Assembly (NCBI RefSeq): GCF_002607735.1
Contig: NZ_NBVR01000020.1
Span: 1-64,000, forward strand
DNA from: Proteus alimentorum
GTDB lineage: Bacteria; Pseudomonadota; Gammaproteobacteria; Enterobacterales; Enterobacteriaceae
Direction: 5' to 3'
DNA: 64,000 nucleotides
Numbering within the stretch: position 1 is the stretch's first letter; every line of letters starts with the position of its first letter. The position numbers were made by a program, and so were the translations under genes. Positions 8,300 through 20,032 of this stretch are shown piece after piece. The notes beneath the pieces were generated by a model, which was not told where the DNA came from, searched no databases, and worked only from the letters and a program-made list of their open reading frames with translations.

Positions 8300-9631
8300 T
8301 CATTCATGAGCCTCTTGCCACTCAATAGTAATAGCCTGTTCTGATGTTGCTTTTCCCTCAAAAGTAACAAATGTATCAATAGCTGCAATTAACGTATCAT
8401 TATAATAAATCAAAGGGATCCGGGTTCTACGCCAAGGTGCAACTTCAAGCTCTTGCCAGATTTTTTTACTATGTCGAGCGTGCTCTCGCCCTACAATACG
8501 CAAAGATGCTTGTGTTAAACCAAAACGCACAGTGACTTTTTCATCACTTGCAGGCTTTCTAACGGTATTTTTTCCTGTTTCGGCTACGAGTGATAGAACC
8601 CCTAATCCATTAGGTAAACATAAAGGTTCATTGAGCAACCACTCAATAATGTGATCAACAGGCTCTTGGACGATTGGAACTAGATAAAGGCGCTGTTTAT
8701 AGCGTCTGACTTCATCTTGATAAAATTGTAATCGAGGCTCTGCATCTTCTTTTGCTAAAGCAACTTCTTGCCACAATCGTAAGATTTGTTGTCTTGATGG
8801 CATGATTTTATTGTGTTTAGCAAACCAGCGCCTGAGTAAAGCATTGCGCTTTATAACACTACAACGGGCAAGTTGATTAATATCTAAGCTGAGATCACTC
8901 TTCATCAAACCATTAAGCTCAGGATCTAACAATTCATCTAGTAATGCTTCTTGTTCACCACACAATGTAGCACTTCGAGTTACCGCTTGCGAAAAGTGAG
9001 ACCAACGTTGAGCTAGCAAAGGCATAACACGCAATCGTAAAAAATTGCGATCATAATGATCATCTTGATTACTATCGTCTTCTATCCAATCTAGCCCTTG
9101 TTCAGTAGCATAACATTCAATTTGCTCACGCGTAATATTGAGTAATGGTCGAAGTAAGTAACTATTTTCAAACACCATTTTGGCTGGCATTGAGGAAAGT
9201 CCAGCAGGACCACTGCCTCGTTTTAAAGCCAGTAAAAAAGTTTCAGCTTGATCATCTTGGTGCTGAGCAGTCACTAACACTTGTTGTGGCTGTAAATATC
9301 GGCGAAAGGCTTGATAACGCGCCTCTCTTGCACCATTTTCAAGACCGCCCTCTTTAGGATCCACATTCACTTTTTCACTGATAAAATCGACACGCCATTG
9401 CTGACAGCATTGTTTACAATGAGCAAGCCAATCATCTGCTTTGATATTTAATCCATGATGAATATAGATAGCGGTTAATTCTAAAGGTAATTGGAATTCA
9501 TCACGTAAACGTACAAGTCCTTGCAATAAAACTGTGGAATCTACACCACCACTAAAACCCACCAAAATTTTAGTGTAAGGATCAATTTGTTGTTTGATTT
9601 CTTTAAGGAGTAAGCCGTATTCCTGTTTCAT
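8300..9631 (-). CDS. tilS: tRNA(Ile)-lysidine synthetase
   Basis: Essential ATP-dependent enzyme that converts C34 of the CAU-anticodon tRNA(Ile2) to lysidine, changing its identity from Met to Ile. The 443 residues (E. coli 432) carry the PP-loop SGGVDST at 27-33, the N-type ATP pyrophosphatase fold, and the C-terminal tRNA-recognition domains TilS and TilS_C. It stands alone between convergent rof and an SDR gene; in E. coli it is also near rof and accA. Presence fits the numerous CAU-anticodon tRNAs handled by this cell, although initiator tRNAs are not its substrate. Confidence 0.97.
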   Translation of the reverse strand: MKQEYGLLLKEIKQQIDPYTKILVGFSGGVDSTVLLQGLVRLRDEFQLPLELTAIYIHHGLNIKADDWLAHCKQCCQQWRVDFISEKVNVDPKEGGLENGAREARYQAFRRYLQPQQVLVTAQHQDDQAETFLLALKRGSGPAGLSSMPAKMVFENSYLLRPLLNITREQIECYATEQGLDWIEDDSNQDDHYDRNFLRLRVMPLLAQRWSHFSQAVTRSATLCGEQEALLDELLDPELNGLMKSDLSLDINQLARCSVIKRNALLRRWFAKHNKIMPSRQQILRLWQEVALAKEDAEPRLQFYQDEVRRYKQRLYLVPIVQEPVDHIIEWLLNEPLCLPNGLGVLSLVAETGKNTVRKPASDEKVTVRFGLTQASLRIVGREHARHSKKIWQELEVAPWRRTRIPLIYYNDTLIAAIDTFVTFEGKATSEQAITIEWQEAHE

Positions 9632-9761
9632 TGTATCGTCATTTATCAGTGAATTCAGATGATTATGTTAAGCTTTTCTACCCAACTTTGCACGAATACA
9701 AAGCATTCCTGATAAATGAATATAAAATTTAAGATGTTTGAGTACTAATGAAGCAAGAGAG

Positions 9762-9784
9762 GGCAGAATAAACGCTATTCTGCC
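9762..9784 (-). terminator. Probable terminator after the SDR gene
   Basis: GGCAGAATA-AACGC-TATTCTGCC, nine perfect pairs, 16 bp past the dehydrogenase stop. On the minus strand it is followed by CTCTCTT, a weak T tract, so termination may be partial. Confidence 0.6.
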
Positions 9785-9799
9785 TTAAATAAGCCCTAT

Positions 9800-10543
9800 T
9801 TACGCAGTAAAGCCACCATCAACCAAATAAGAGGCTCCAGTGACAAACGAAGCTGCGTCACTCGCCAAAAAAGCCACAACATTAGCAACTTCTTCTGGCG
9901 TACCAAGACGACCAATAGGATGCAGTGTCGCCAACTTTTGCTTATCGAGTTCACGCCCATCTAATAAAGGCGTATCAATATACCCTGGACAAACCGCATT
10001 AACACGAATACCTTTACTTGCATAATCAATAGCAAGTGTTTGTGTCAGTAATTTAACACCACCTTTTGATGCACAATAGGCAGGAAACTCGTGTTGGCCC
10101 ACAAAAGAGCAAATCGAACTACAATTAACAATGGCGCCTGACAGTTGATTTTTTAGCCAATATTGAATTGCTGCACGATTAATCAGAAAGAGCCCATTAA
10201 GATTAACATCTAATACCCCTTTCCATTTTTCATACTCTAATTTATCAGCGATGTTATCGGTTAAAACACCCGCATTAGCAAAGATGAAATCCAGTCGCCC
10301 ATACTTATTTACTACATAATCAATAAGTTGTTCGTTCTCTTTTTCACTTTTTACGTCCATTTGTATAAATTCACCCAAAAGGCCTTTTTCTTTTAGGTAT
10401 TTTTCTGCTTTTTGCCCTCGGGTTAAATGACTACCAGTGATAACAACAAATGCGCCTAAGGATAGAAACTTTTCCGCAGAAGCTAAACCAATCCCGCTAT
10501 TACCGCCTGTAATGATCCCAACTTTACCATTAAACGATATCAT
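9800..10543 (-). CDS. Short-chain dehydrogenase/reductase of unknown substrate
   Basis: A 247-residue classical SDR with a Rossmann fold. The cofactor motif TGGNSGIG is at residues 12-19, the structural NAG is near 90-92, the catalytic Ser lies in CSSICSF, and YCASK (about 155-159) gives the catalytic Tyr and Lys. The C-terminal end (YLVDGGFTA) is typical of FabG-like and glucose-dehydrogenase-like members. Substrate and physiological role cannot be read from the sequence. It lies between tilS and accA, where E. coli has other genes, so it is an accessory insertion in an otherwise conserved block. It has its own hairpin terminator. Confidence 0.88.
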   Translation of the reverse strand: MISFNGKVGIITGGNSGIGLASAEKFLSLGAFVVITGSHLTRGQKAEKYLKEKGLLGEFIQMDVKSEKENEQLIDYVVNKYGRLDFIFANAGVLTDNIADKLEYEKWKGVLDVNLNGLFLINRAAIQYWLKNQLSGAIVNCSSICSFVGQHEFPAYCASKGGVKLLTQTLAIDYASKGIRVNAVCPGYIDTPLLDGRELDKQKLATLHPIGRLGTPEEVANVVAFLASDAASFVTGASYLVDGGFTA

Positions 10544-10721
10544 CGCTTTTCCTCACAAAAGAAGTAAATGCCCCTATAAGATAATAGATACGGTTGATTA
10601 TTCTTTTAGTAAAAAAGTGAATTAATATTGTTTTTGAGATCAACTTAACATATTGATATATAATATATTATTGTTAATATCACTGGGTTTAATTGTCTCA
10701 GTAAGGATAGTTTTTAGAGAT

Positions 10722-10752
10722 AAAAAAAACCTCACGTTATCAACATGAGGTT
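10722..10752 (-). terminator. Terminator after accA
   Basis: On the minus strand AACCTCA pairs with TGAGGTT around an 11-nt loop that can extend the stem, and a run of eight T follows (complement of 10722-10729). It closes the long lpx-dnaE-accA transcript. Confidence 0.88.
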
Positions 10753-10781
10753 CTCTGTTATTTTAGAAAAACATTACACTA

Positions 10782-11741
10782 TCAGCAGTAACCGTATTCC
10801 ATTAAACGTTGGTAACGACGGTTTGTTAGCTCTTCTGATTCAAATGCATCTAACTCTTCTAAATCAGCTTTGATTTGTGCTTTTAAAGACGTCGCAATTT
10901 CATCATAGTGGCGATGCGCGCCACCTAAAGGCTCAGGAATAACCGTATCAATCAGCTTAAGCTCTTTTAAACGGTTTGCCGTGATCCCCATTGCTTCAGC
11001 AGCTAATGGTGCTTTATCTGCGCTTTTCCAAAGGATAGATGCACAACCTTCTGGTGAAATAACAGAATAGGTACTGTATTGCAGCATATTCACTTTATCA
11101 CCGACACCAATAGCGAGTGCGCCACCAGACCCACCTTCGCCAATAACGGTACAAATGATTGGCACACCAAAACGTGACATTTCACGTAAGTTACGTGCAA
11201 TCGCTTCTGATTGACCACGCTCTTCAGCACCAACACCAGGATAAGCCCCCGGCGTATCAATAAAGGTGATAATAGGGAGATTAAAACGTTGCGCCATCTC
11301 CATTAAACGAAGCGCTTTACGATAGCCTTCTGGCGCAGGCATACCAAAGTTACGGCGGATTTTCTCTTTCGTTTCACGCCCTTTTTGATGTCCAATAACC
11401 ATCACTGGACGACCATCTAAACGAGCGATACCACCCACAATGGCTTTATCATCAGCATAAGCACGGTCGCCTGCTAATTCTTGGAAATCAGTAAAGATAC
11501 GATGAATGTAATCCAGTGTGTAAGGTCTTAATGGATGACGTGCAAGTTGTGCGACTTGCCATGCACCAAGATCAGAAAAAATCTTACGCGTTAGCTCTAG
11601 GCTTTTTTCTCTTAAGCGTGAAACTTCTTCATCGATATTAATATCAATTTTTTCATCATGTTGGCTAACTGCGGTTAGCGAATCAATTTTCGCTTCTAAC
11701 TCGGCAATTGGCTGTTCAAAATCCAGAAAATTAAGACTCAT
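10782..11741 (-). CDS. accA: Acetyl-CoA carboxylase carboxyltransferase alpha subunit
   Basis: Alpha subunit of the AccA2D2 carboxyltransferase, which moves CO2 from carboxybiotin to acetyl-CoA to make malonyl-CoA, the first committed step of fatty acid synthesis. The 319 residues equal the E. coli length. The crotonase-like core includes [19 protein letters not shown] (about 113-131) and the oxyanion-hole glycines in [10 protein letters not shown] (about 204-213). Twelve bp separate it from dnaE upstream, so they should be cotranscribed as in E. coli. Confidence 0.98.
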   Translation of the reverse strand: MSLNFLDFEQPIAELEAKIDSLTAVSQHDEKIDINIDEEVSRLREKSLELTRKIFSDLGAWQVAQLARHPLRPYTLDYIHRIFTDFQELAGDRAYADDKAIVGGIARLDGRPVMVIGHQKGRETKEKIRRNFGMPAPEGYRKALRLMEMAQRFNLPIITFIDTPGAYPGVGAEERGQSEAIARNLREMSRFGVPIICTVIGEGGSGGALAIGVGDKVNMLQYSTYSVISPEGCASILWKSADKAPLAAEAMGITANRLKELKLIDTVIPEPLGGAHRHYDEIATSLKAQIKADLEELDAFESEELTNRRYQRLMEYGYC

Positions 11742-11753
11742 AACATTCCTATT

Positions 11754-14700
11754 TTAGTCAAATTCTAATTCTACCTGCTCATTACCCAGCAGAGTTCGCA
11801 GATCCGTTAAAAGCATATCTGTTGGCGTGACACGCCAAGTCGCACCAAATCGTAAACGTGCGCAGGCATCATGCTTTTCAAAATAAAGGTGAACCGGTAT
11901 CGTGCCTGAACGATGAGGTTCTAAAACGCCGCGAAGACGATTTAATAATTGCTCATTAATTTGCCTGTCTGATAATGAGATAGCAAGTCCTCGTGCATAT
12001 TTTTCACGGGCTTCGTTGATATCCATAAGTTCGCGGACTGTCATTTTAAGCCCACCATTGAAATCATCAAAGCTGACCTGCCCAGTAGCAATTAAAATCT
12101 TGTCTTGTTCTAATAAATGTTGGTATTTATCCAATGCATCAGAAAATAACATAATTTCTAAGCGACCTGAACGATCATCTAAGGTACAAACACCGATCCG
12201 ATTTCCACGTTTCGTTGTAAATACTTTAGAAGCAAGTACTAAGCCTGCTACCTTCACCATTTGACCACGGGGTGTCGGTACTAAATCTTTTAGACGCGTT
12301 CCTGCCGCATATCGTTCAATTTCTTTTAAATAACGAGTGATCGGATGGCCAGTTAAATATAAACCTAAGGTCTCTCGCTCACCTTCTAAAACGACTTGGT
12401 CTGGCCATTTAGGTATATTGGCATAAGAACGCTCAACTTGTTCAGGCGCTTCTGCTAACACACCAAACATGTCCGATTGCCCTATTGCTTCAGCTTTGGC
12501 ATGTTGGTCTGCGGCTTTTAATGCATCTTCTAATGAAGACATCAAAGCAGCACGATGAGGCCCTAGCTTATCGAATGCGCCTGACATTATCAGTTTTTCC
12601 ATCACTCGGCGATTCAATTTTTTCGTTTCTGTTCTAGCACAGAGATCAAAAATATCTTTAAAGTGACCGCCTTGCTGACGCGCTTCTACAATTGCTTCAA
12701 TCGGCCCTTCACCCACACCTTTAATGGCACCAATACCATAAACGATTTCACCCTCATCATTTACGTGGAAATGATAAAGACCGCTATTAATATCAGGAGG
12801 AAGAACCTTTAAGCCCATTCTCCAACATTCATCAACCAATCCCACCACTTTTTCAGTGTTATCCATATCGGCTGTCATTACAGCAGCCATAAATTCAGCT
12901 GGATAGTGGGCTTTTAGCCATAGTGTTTGGTAAGAAACTAATGCATACGCTGCTGAGTGAGATTTGTTAAACCCATAACCGGCGAATTTCTCCACCAAGT
13001 CAAAGATCCTCATAGCAAGCTCACCATCGACACCGTTTTTGATAGCACCCTCTTCAAAAACAGAACGCTGCTTTGCCATTTCTTCAGGTTTTTTCTTACC
13101 CATTGCGCGTCGTAACATATCCGCGCCACCTAGTGTATATCCCGCAAGAACCTGTGCAATTTGCATAACTTGTTCTTGGTATAGGATAACACCATAGGTT
13201 GGTTCTAGAACGGGCTGTAAGCTTTCATGTTGCCACTTAACATCAGGATATGAAATCTCTTCAACACCGTGTTTACGGTCAATAAAGTTATCTACCATGC
13301 CTGACTGCAATGGCCCCGGACGAAATAGGGCAACAAGTGCTATCATATCTTCAAAACAGTCGGGACGTAGGCGTTTGATGAGATCTTTCATACCACGAGA
13401 TTCCAATTGGAATACCGCGGTCGTTTCTGAACGCTGCAACATGTCAAAACTGCGCTGATCCGTTAATGGGATCGCTGAAATATCAACAGGTTCAAGTGAC
13501 TTTTTAGCACGTCGGGCATTGATCATCTCTAATGCCCAGTTAATGATGGTTAGTGTTCTTAAACCTAAGAAGTCGAATTTAACAAGACCCGCATATTCAA
13601 CGTCGTTTTTATCAAATTGTGTAACAGGGTTATTTCCCTCAGCATCACAATAAAGTGGTGCAAAGTCCGTGATTTTCGTTGGTGAAATAACGACACCACC
13701 CGCATGTTTACCTGCGTTCCGTGTCACCCCTTCTAATTTACGAGCCATATCAATAAGAGATTTCACCTCTTCATCGGCTTCATAAATTTCAGGTAATTGA
13801 GGCTCGGCAGCAAATGCTTTTTCCAGCGTCATACCCGGATCAGGGGGAACGAGTTTTGATATCCTATCGACAAAACCGTAAGGGTGTCCCAAAACACGGC
13901 CAACATCGCGAATAACGGCTTTCGCCGCCATCGTACCAAATGTAATGATCTGAGATACGGCATCACGACCATACATTTCAGCAACGTGGTCAATAACTCT
14001 ATCGCGTTTTTCCATACAGAAATCGACGTCAAAGTCAGGCATCGAAACACGTTCAGGGTTAAGAAATCGTTCGAAAAGCAAGTCAAACTCTAGAGGATCA
14101 AGATCTGTGATTTTCAGCGAGTAAGCCACTAGTGATCCCGCACCTGAACCTCGTCCAGGACCAACAGGAACACCATTATCTTTAGACCACTGAATAAACT
14201 CCATCACGATAAGGAAGTAACCAGGAAATCCCATCTGGTTAATAACTTTCAGCTCGATATCAAGACGCTCATCATATTCAGGGCGTCTTTTTTGTCGCTC
14301 TTCAGGATCAGGAAATAAAAAGGCTAAACGTTCTTCTAAACCTTCTTGTGATTTTTTAACAAGAAAATCTTCTGTACTCATATCCCCTGTTGGGAATTGT
14401 GGAAGGAAGTATTCCCCTAAACGGATAGTAACATTACAACGTTTAGCGATTTCAACACTATTTTCTAATGCTTCAGGTATATCAGCGAATAATTCACACA
14501 TTTCTTCTTCTGTGCGCATATATTGCTGAGGACTATAATTCTTAGGACGTTTGGGATCAGATAACGTAAAACCATCATGAATTGCGACACGAATTTCATG
14601 TGCGTCAAAATCATCACTGTCGAGAAAACAGACATCATTGGTTGCAACGACAGGCAGACCTTTTTCAGAAGCCAGAGCTACTGCTTCATGAAGATAAGTT

Positions 14701-15236
14701 TCCTCATCAGTACGACCTGTACGAATCAGTTCTAGATAATAACTATCGGGAAAATGAGTTTGATAATATTCAAGGCACTGATCAACTAAAGCGCGATTTC
14801 CACGAAGTAGGAACTTACCCACATCCCCCATTCTACCGCCAGAAAGCAACAAGAGCCCTTCTTTATAGGTTGTTAACCACTCTTGTTTAACAATGGGTCC
14901 CGCAGCACCATAGCCATGTTTATACGCTTCAGAGATTAGTAACGTGAGGTTTTGATACCCTACATTATTGCGGGCAAGAATAGTAAGGTGAGCATATTCA
15001 TCACCTAATAACTCTGTTTCAAGGTAAACATCAGCACCAATGATAGGTTTAATGCCAGCACCATGTGCAGCACCATAAAATTTCACCAACCCACATAAGT
15101 TAGTGAAATCAGTAATCGCAAAAGCAGGCATTCCCAGCGAAGCCACTTTCTTCACAAGAGGCCCTGTTTTTGCCAATCCATCGATCATTGAATAATCGCT
15201 GTGTACCCTAAGATGGATAAAACGAGGATCTGCCAT
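11754..15236 (-). CDS. dnaE: DNA polymerase III alpha subunit
   Basis: Catalytic subunit of the replicative polymerase. The 1160 residues match the E. coli length exactly. The N-terminal PHP domain starts [13 protein letters not shown]; the C-family polymerase active site has PDFDVDF (about residues 400-406) and the third Asp in LVKFDFLG (about 555); helix-hairpin-helix and OB-fold domains follow. The beta-clamp-binding motif QSDMF occurs near 920, where E. coli has QADMF. It follows rnhB by 21 bp and precedes accA by 12 bp. Confidence 0.98.
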   Translation of the reverse strand: MADPRFIHLRVHSDYSMIDGLAKTGPLVKKVASLGMPAFAITDFTNLCGLVKFYGAAHGAGIKPIIGADVYLETELLGDEYAHLTILARNNVGYQNLTLLISEAYKHGYGAAGPIVKQEWLTTYKEGLLLLSGGRMGDVGKFLLRGNRALVDQCLEYYQTHFPDSYYLELIRTGRTDEETYLHEAVALASEKGLPVVATNDVCFLDSDDFDAHEIRVAIHDGFTLSDPKRPKNYSPQQYMRTEEEMCELFADIPEALENSVEIAKRCNVTIRLGEYFLPQFPTGDMSTEDFLVKKSQEGLEERLAFLFPDPEERQKRRPEYDERLDIELKVINQMGFPGYFLIVMEFIQWSKDNGVPVGPGRGSGAGSLVAYSLKITDLDPLEFDLLFERFLNPERVSMPDFDVDFCMEKRDRVIDHVAEMYGRDAVSQIITFGTMAAKAVIRDVGRVLGHPYGFVDRISKLVPPDPGMTLEKAFAAEPQLPEIYEADEEVKSLIDMARKLEGVTRNAGKHAGGVVISPTKITDFAPLYCDAEGNNPVTQFDKNDVEYAGLVKFDFLGLRTLTIINWALEMINARRAKKSLEPVDISAIPLTDQRSFDMLQRSETTAVFQLESRGMKDLIKRLRPDCFEDMIALVALFRPGPLQSGMVDNFIDRKHGVEEISYPDVKWQHESLQPVLEPTYGVILYQEQVMQIAQVLAGYTLGGADMLRRAMGKKKPEEMAKQRSVFEEGAIKNGVDGELAMRIFDLVEKFAGYGFNKSHSAAYALVSYQTLWLKAHYPAEFMAAVMTADMDNTEKVVGLVDECWRMGLKVLPPDINSGLYHFHVNDEGEIVYGIGAIKGVGEGPIEAIVEARQQGGHFKDIFDLCARTETKKLNRRVMEKLIMSGAFDKLGPHRAALMSSLEDALKAADQHAKAEAIGQSDMFGVLAEAPEQVERSYANIPKWPDQVVLEGERETLGLYLTGHPITRYLKEIERYAAGTRLKDLVPTPRGQMVKVAGLVLASKVFTTKRGNRIGVCTLDDRSGRLEIMLFSDALDKYQHLLEQDKILIATGQVSFDDFNGGLKMTVRELMDINEAREKYARGLAISLSDRQINEQLLNRLRGVLEPHRSGTIPVHLYFEKHDACARLRFGATWRVTPTDMLLTDLRTLLGNEQVELEFD

Positions 15237-15257
15237 AGTGTTTAATTACTCTGTGGA

Positions 15258-15848
15258 TTACTTTAAATTTAAAGCACGTTTTACAGGCGCAAAACTTTTT
15301 CGATGATAGGGTGTTGCCCCTAATAAGGCTAGTTTTTCCATATGGAAAACAGTTGGATACCCTTTATGTTTAGCAAAACCATAATCAGGGTAAAGCTTAT
15401 CTAACTCTTCCATTTCTCTATCACGAGTCACTTTAGCAAGTATAGAAGCAGCACTAATTTCTTGAACTAAACTATCACCTTTTATAACCGCTTGAGAAGC
15501 CATTGGTAATTTAGGGCAACGGTTGCCATCAATTAAGACCATATCAGGTGTTATTGATAACCCCGCAACAGCACGTTCCATTGCTTTCATGGTTGCCCAA
15601 AGAATATTTAATTCATCAATTTCTTCAGGCTCTGCACGGCCTATCGCCCAGCATAATGCTTTTTCTTTTATTTCGTCATAAAGGGCATTACGCTTTTTTT
15701 CTGTTAGCTTTTTGGAGTCTGTTAATCCTTCAATTGGATTTGCTGGATCAAGAATAACAGCAGCGGTAACCACTGCGCCCACTAATGGACCTCGACCAAC
15801 TTCATCAACTCCAGCAATAAGATTTGCTTTGGGATATACAAATTCCAT
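15258..15848 (-). CDS. rnhB: Ribonuclease HII
   Basis: Removes ribonucleotides misincorporated in DNA and RNA from RNA-DNA hybrids. The 196 residues (E. coli 198) show the type 2 RNase H signature: the DE pair in [15 protein letters not shown] (about 14-28) and the third acidic residue in VLIDGN (about 107). The junctional GRG motif that recognises a single ribonucleotide is present. Its ATG overlaps the lpxB stop by one base (TAATG), so translation is coupled. Confidence 0.97.
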   Translation of the reverse strand: MEFVYPKANLIAGVDEVGRGPLVGAVVTAAVILDPANPIEGLTDSKKLTEKKRNALYDEIKEKALCWAIGRAEPEEIDELNILWATMKAMERAVAGLSITPDMVLIDGNRCPKLPMASQAVIKGDSLVQEISAASILAKVTRDREMEELDKLYPDYGFAKHKGYPTVFHMEKLALLGATPYHRKSFAPVKRALNLK

Positions 15849-17020
15849 TATTTATCTACCAATTCTAATACTGCATTTGCTGCTTGCTCATCCGCATTAC
15901 AACGAATGGCGCTATGTAGCTGTAAAAATATCTCTTTTAATTGACGCACTTTTTCTTCATCAGTTAAAAGAGGTAAAAGTTGTTGTGCTAACGCTGAGGG
16001 TTCGCACTCTTCTTGCAATAATTCTTTGATAATTTCTCGGCCAGCTAACAAATTAGGTAGCGAGACATAAGGCGTTTTAACTAACCGTTTTGCTAACCAG
16101 AAAGTAAATGGTTTCATGCGATAGCCAACAACCATCGGACATTTCGTTAGCATACATTCTAATGCAGCCGTACCTGATGCTAACAAAGTCGCATCACTCG
16201 CGATCATTGCTTCTCTTGCTTGCCCATCAAGAAGTTGTACCTCTAGTTCTGGTGCCACATTTTGATGTATCTGTTCAAATTGGGCGCGTCGCTTAGCATT
16301 AACTAATGGCACAACAATATGAAGAGAAGGGATCTGCTGTTTTAGTAACTGTGCCGCTTTTATAAAATCAGCACTTAGCATCTCAACTTCAGCATGACGA
16401 CTACCGGGAAGAAGTGCTAAACAAGGGGTTTCTTCAGATATCCCTAAATGTTCACGAGCAGCTTTTTTGTCTGGATTTAAGGCTATAGCATCAGCCATTG
16501 TATGACCAATAAAACGGCAAGGAACCTGATACTTATCATAAAACGCTTTTTCAAAAGGCAGAAAAGCTAAAACGAGATCTGTCGCTTTACCAATTTTGAA
16601 AACACGTTTTTGACGCCAAGCCCACACAGATGGACTGACATAGTGAATCGTTTTGATCCCTTTTTGCTTTAAACGACCTTCAAGAGTGATATTAAAATCA
16701 GGTGCGTCGATCCCCACGAAAACATCGGGCTTTAATTCTGAGAATCGTTGTGTGAGATCTTTTCTGATCTTTAATAAGCGAGGTAATCGTTCAAGAACTT
16801 CAACGATCCCCATAACGGCAAGTTCTTCCATCTCATACCAAGCTTCACAACCTTCAGCTTGCATAAGAGGCCCAGCAACGCCAACAAAGCGTACATTGGG
16901 ATGCATTTGTTTTAGAGCGCGGATTAATCCCGCGCCCAAGATATCACCGGACGTTTCACCAGCAACTAAGCCGATAACTAACGGACGCTGAGTAGTAGAT
17001 AATTGGCCTGACAAGGTCAT
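15848..17020 (-). CDS. lpxB: Lipid-A-disaccharide synthase
   Basis: Peripheral inner-membrane glycosyltransferase (GT19) that joins UDP-2,3-diacylglucosamine and lipid X to give the lipid A disaccharide. The 390 residues (E. coli 382) include the N-terminal [10 protein letters not shown]-like motif ([12 protein letters not shown], about 19-30), the central [11 protein letters not shown] block, and the LPGSR loop plus ASGTAALE in the UDP-binding half. The N terminus is a few residues longer than E. coli. Seven bp from lpxA upstream and one-base overlap with rnhB downstream. Confidence 0.98.
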   Translation of the reverse strand: MTLSGQLSTTQRPLVIGLVAGETSGDILGAGLIRALKQMHPNVRFVGVAGPLMQAEGCEAWYEMEELAVMGIVEVLERLPRLLKIRKDLTQRFSELKPDVFVGIDAPDFNITLEGRLKQKGIKTIHYVSPSVWAWRQKRVFKIGKATDLVLAFLPFEKAFYDKYQVPCRFIGHTMADAIALNPDKKAAREHLGISEETPCLALLPGSRHAEVEMLSADFIKAAQLLKQQIPSLHIVVPLVNAKRRAQFEQIHQNVAPELEVQLLDGQAREAMIASDATLLASGTAALECMLTKCPMVVGYRMKPFTFWLAKRLVKTPYVSLPNLLAGREIIKELLQEECEPSALAQQLLPLLTDEEKVRQLKEIFLQLHSAIRCNADEQAANAVLELVDK

Positions 17021-17027
17021 ATCCTAA

Positions 17028-17831
17028 TTAGCGAATGATACCGCGGTTAGATTTTGCTGAGTTTTCCAGAAAATCACTGAACAGTTTGACATGCGGATTA
17101 TTATTATCAGCAACTAATTGTCCAATTTCTTCACGCGCTTCTTCCAGTGTTTTACCATTACGGTAAAGTACTTTGTAAGCATTACGAATTGCATGAAGAT
17201 CTTCTTTAGCAAAACCTCTGCGCTTTAACCCTTCAATATTCAGCCCATAAGGGGTAGCGTGGTTTCCTTGTGCAATAACAAAAGGAGGAACATCTTGTGC
17301 AACGCCTGAACATCCACCGACCATCACGTGAGAGCCAATTTGACAAAATTGATGAACAGCACTCATACCACCGATAATCACAAAATCACCTAAAGTGACG
17401 TGACCACCCAATGTGCCGTTATTTGCAATAATACAACGATCACCAATGATACAATCATGTGCGACGTGGGTATTAATCATCAGTAGATTATCATTACCAA
17501 TTTTTGTGATGTTGCCACCTTGGATTGTTCCACGATGAATAGTTACACTTTCACGAATAAGGTTTCGATCACCAATAATGACTTGCGTTGGTTCACCACG
17601 ATATTTCAGATCCTGATTAACTTCACCGATAGAAGTGAATTGATAAATCTGATTATCTCGGCCAATACGTGTGTGCCCATTGATAACAACATGAGATTTG
17701 ACGTCAGTACCTTCACCAATCTCAACATTAGCACCAATGACACAAAAAGGGCCAATGCGAACATTAGCACCGATTACCGCACCCTCTTCAATAATTGAGG
17801 AAGGGTGAATTACTGCGGATTTATCTATCAT
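17028..17831 (-). CDS. lpxA: UDP-N-acetylglucosamine acyltransferase
   Basis: First enzyme of lipid A synthesis: transfers R-3-hydroxymyristate from acyl carrier protein to O3 of UDP-GlcNAc. The 267 residues (E. coli 262) form a left-handed beta-helix of hexapeptide repeats through about residue 190, then a helical C terminus. The catalytic His is in [11 protein letters not shown] (about 120-130). Three bp separate it from fabZ upstream. Confidence 0.98.
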   Translation of the reverse strand: MIDKSAVIHPSSIIEEGAVIGANVRIGPFCVIGANVEIGEGTDVKSHVVINGHTRIGRDNQIYQFTSIGEVNQDLKYRGEPTQVIIGDRNLIRESVTIHRGTIQGGNITKIGNDNLLMINTHVAHDCIIGDRCIIANNGTLGGHVTLGDFVIIGGMSAVHQFCQIGSHVMVGGCSGVAQDVPPFVIAQGNHATPYGLNIEGLKRRGFAKEDLHAIRNAYKVLYRNGKTLEEAREEIGQLVADNNNPHVKLFSDFLENSAKSNRGIIR

Positions 17832-17834
17832 AGG

Positions 17835-18287
17835 CTAGACCTCACGGCGGCGAGCACACATCATTTCAGCTTCGCAAGCAATTTCCCCATCAACTTTAGC
17901 GACGCCTTTAAAGCGAGCAACACCACGACGTTCTTTAATGAATTCTACCTCTAGGATCATTTGATCCCCAGGTAAGACAGGACGTTTAAAGCGAGCACCG
18001 TCAATAGCAGCAAAATAGTAGAGTTCACCAGGTTCCAGCTTTCCTACGCTTTTGAATGCTAAAATACCCGTTGCCTGTGCCATGGCTTCGAGGATCAGTA
18101 CGCCCGGGAAAATAGGTTTTCCTGGAAAGTGACCTTGAAAGAAAGGCTCATTAAAAGATACATTTTTTACTGCTCTTAGAAATTTCTTTTCTTCAAAATC
18201 AAGGACACGATCAACCAATAAGAATGGGTAACGGTGTGGAAGTAAATCTAAAATTTCTTCGATTTGCAGAGTATGATTCTCACTCAT
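17835..18287 (-). CDS. fabZ: 3-hydroxyacyl-ACP dehydratase FabZ
   Basis: Dehydrates 3-hydroxyacyl-ACP in fatty acid elongation and competes with LpxA for hydroxymyristoyl-ACP, so its place between lpxD and lpxA ties phospholipid and lipid A supply together. The 150 residues (E. coli 151) have the hot-dog fold and active-site His in FQGHFPGKP and Glu in LILEAMAQ. A 123-bp spacer with a hairpin separates it from lpxD upstream. Confidence 0.98.
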   Translation of the reverse strand: MSENHTLQIEEILDLLPHRYPFLLVDRVLDFEEKKFLRAVKNVSFNEPFFQGHFPGKPIFPGVLILEAMAQATGILAFKSVGKLEPGELYYFAAIDGARFKRPVLPGDQMILEVEFIKERRGVARFKGVAKVDGEIACEAEMMCARRREV

Positions 18288-18335
18288 TGCAATACTCTTC
18301 CTGTCTAATAAAACTGAGTCTAATTAATAATGACA

Positions 18336-18376
18336 CGACCTGCTGTGACTCAAAAAGTGAGTTAACCCGCAGGTCG
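18336..18376. repeat. Hairpin in the lpxD-fabZ spacer
   Basis: Outer arms CGACCTGC (18336-18343) and GCAGGTCG (18369-18376) are perfect 8-bp complements; an inner pair ACTCA/TGAGT (18348-18352, 18358-18362) lies within. No T run follows on either strand. It may be a processing or stability element between lpxD and fabZ. Confidence 0.6.
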
Positions 18377-18410
18377 CAAAATGGGTAACATTCGTCAATG
18401 ACGTATATTG

Positions 18411-19439
18411 TTACTTGTCGCTACTTTCTACTTGACGTTCAAGCGACTTGAGCCTTTTTTGCATTTCATCAATTCGCAACACAAGTGCTGCGGTTTTACG
18501 CCATGCTTTATTCGATTGCAGCGGAATTCCTGAAGAATAAACCCCTGGCTCAGTGATAGGACGCATAACCATTCCCATACCTGTTACCGTGACTTTATCA
18601 CAGATTTCCATGTGACCATTGATAACACTTGCTCCACCAATCATACAATAGCGGCCTATTTTCAGGCTACCCGCCATGATGACACCACCCGCAACAGCGG
18701 TATTATCACCAATAATGACGTTATGTGCGATTTGGCACTGATTATCAATGATAACACCATTACCGATAACTGTGTTATCTAATGCGCCTCTGTCGATTGT
18801 AGTACATGCACCGATTTCAACGCGATCACCAATCACCACTGAACCTAATTGTGGAATTTTGATCCAATTACCACGTTCATTAGCATAACCAAAACCATCT
18901 GAACCAATCACAGTACCTGATTGAACCAAACAATTTTTACCAATGATAACCTCATGATAAATAGATACATTTGCCCATAAACGACTATTATCGCCAATAT
19001 GTGCTTTTTTACCCACAAAACAACCGGCACCAATCACAACATTATCACCAAGAATAACATCAGATTCGATAACGGCATTTGCACCCACTGATACATTTTT
19101 TCCTAACTTAGCGTCAGGAGAAATAACAGCACTTGGATGAATATCCTGTGCTGGCTGCGGTGTTGTATCCATAATTTGTGCCATTTGAGCATAGGCAAGA
19201 TACGGGTTTTTCACCACAAGTGCGGCAACAGGACAAAATGGAAGATCAGCTTCTGTTAATACAACGGCAGCAGCCTGACATTCACTTAATTTTTCACGAT
19301 AACGACTATCGGAAAGAAATGTAATTTGTTCGCTATTTGCTAGGCTCATTGAAGCAAGACCGGCGATAGTGATATCACCATCGCCGTGTAACTGTGCATT
19401 CAACTGCTGAGCAAGATCAGCTAATCGAATTGAAAACAT
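18411..19439 (-). CDS. lpxD: UDP-3-O-(3-hydroxymyristoyl)glucosamine N-acyltransferase
   Basis: Third enzyme of lipid A synthesis, adding the N-linked hydroxymyristoyl chain to UDP-3-O-acyl-glucosamine. The 342 residues (E. coli 341) start with the uridine-binding domain (about 1-100), continue as a left-handed beta-helix of hexapeptide repeats, and carry the catalytic His in QIAHNVIIG (about 236-244). A C-terminal helix binds ACP. Three bp from skp upstream. Confidence 0.98.
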   Translation of the reverse strand: MFSIRLADLAQQLNAQLHGDGDITIAGLASMSLANSEQITFLSDSRYREKLSECQAAAVVLTEADLPFCPVAALVVKNPYLAYAQMAQIMDTTPQPAQDIHPSAVISPDAKLGKNVSVGANAVIESDVILGDNVVIGAGCFVGKKAHIGDNSRLWANVSIYHEVIIGKNCLVQSGTVIGSDGFGYANERGNWIKIPQLGSVVIGDRVEIGACTTIDRGALDNTVIGNGVIIDNQCQIAHNVIIGDNTAVAGGVIMAGSLKIGRYCMIGGASVINGHMEICDKVTVTGMGMVMRPITEPGVYSSGIPLQSNKAWRKTAALVLRIDEMQKRLKSLERQVESSDK

Positions 19440-19442
19440 CTA

Positions 19443-19940
19443 TTATTTAACCTGTTTTTGAACCTGAGCAGTAATATCTTTACCATCTGCGAAATAAGGT
19501 ACAGTGTTAGCATCAAGGATCACATCATAACCTTCTTTCTTCGCTACCGCATCAACAGCGTCTAATACACGTTTCATGATTTTGTTACGTTCTTCAGCTT
19601 GACGACGGCTAAAATCTTGCTCAAAAGCTTGTGCTTTTTGTGCATATGCTTCACGTTTAGCAACCAGATCTTTCTCTGTATTTGCACGTTGTGTTGCATT
19701 CATCGTTGGTGCGTCTTTTTGATATTTCTCAACAGCGGTCTGTAATGCTTTACCTAAGTTCTGCAATTCAGTGTCACGTGATTTGAATTCATTTTCCAAT
19801 TGTTTCTCTACCGCATCACGGTTAGGAATTTGTTGGAGAACTTGACCGATGTTCACAACACCTACTTTATCTGCGGCTTGAACACCTGCTGACATGGTCA
19901 ATGCCATTCCTAGGGCAGCGGCACATAACAATTTTTTCAC
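19443..19940 (-). CDS. skp: Periplasmic chaperone Skp
   Basis: Trimeric holdase that carries unfolded outer-membrane proteins across the periplasm to BamA. I place the start at the GTG at 19940, which has AAGGAG seven nt upstream and yields a 165-residue protein with an ordinary signal peptide beginning VKKLLCAAALG and cleaved after AQA-like VQA. The open frame extends seven codons further up, but that would put residues in front of the lysines. The body is the long charged alpha-helical hairpin of the OmpH family (about 60-130). Directly downstream of bamA. Confidence 0.95.
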   Translation of the reverse strand: MKKLLCAAALGMALTMSAGVQAADKVGVVNIGQVLQQIPNRDAVEKQLENEFKSRDTELQNLGKALQTAVEKYQKDAPTMNATQRANTEKDLVAKREAYAQKAQAFEQDFSRRQAEERNKIMKRVLDAVDAVAKKEGYDVILDANTVPYFADGKDITAQVQKQVK

Positions 19941-20032
19941 GATTAAACTCCTTAAAACCAAAAATAATTTTTTGTCAGAAATCGGATGCCTTTTTCAGCA
20001 TAGTGAATCAGGCATCAACTTTACTTACATCG

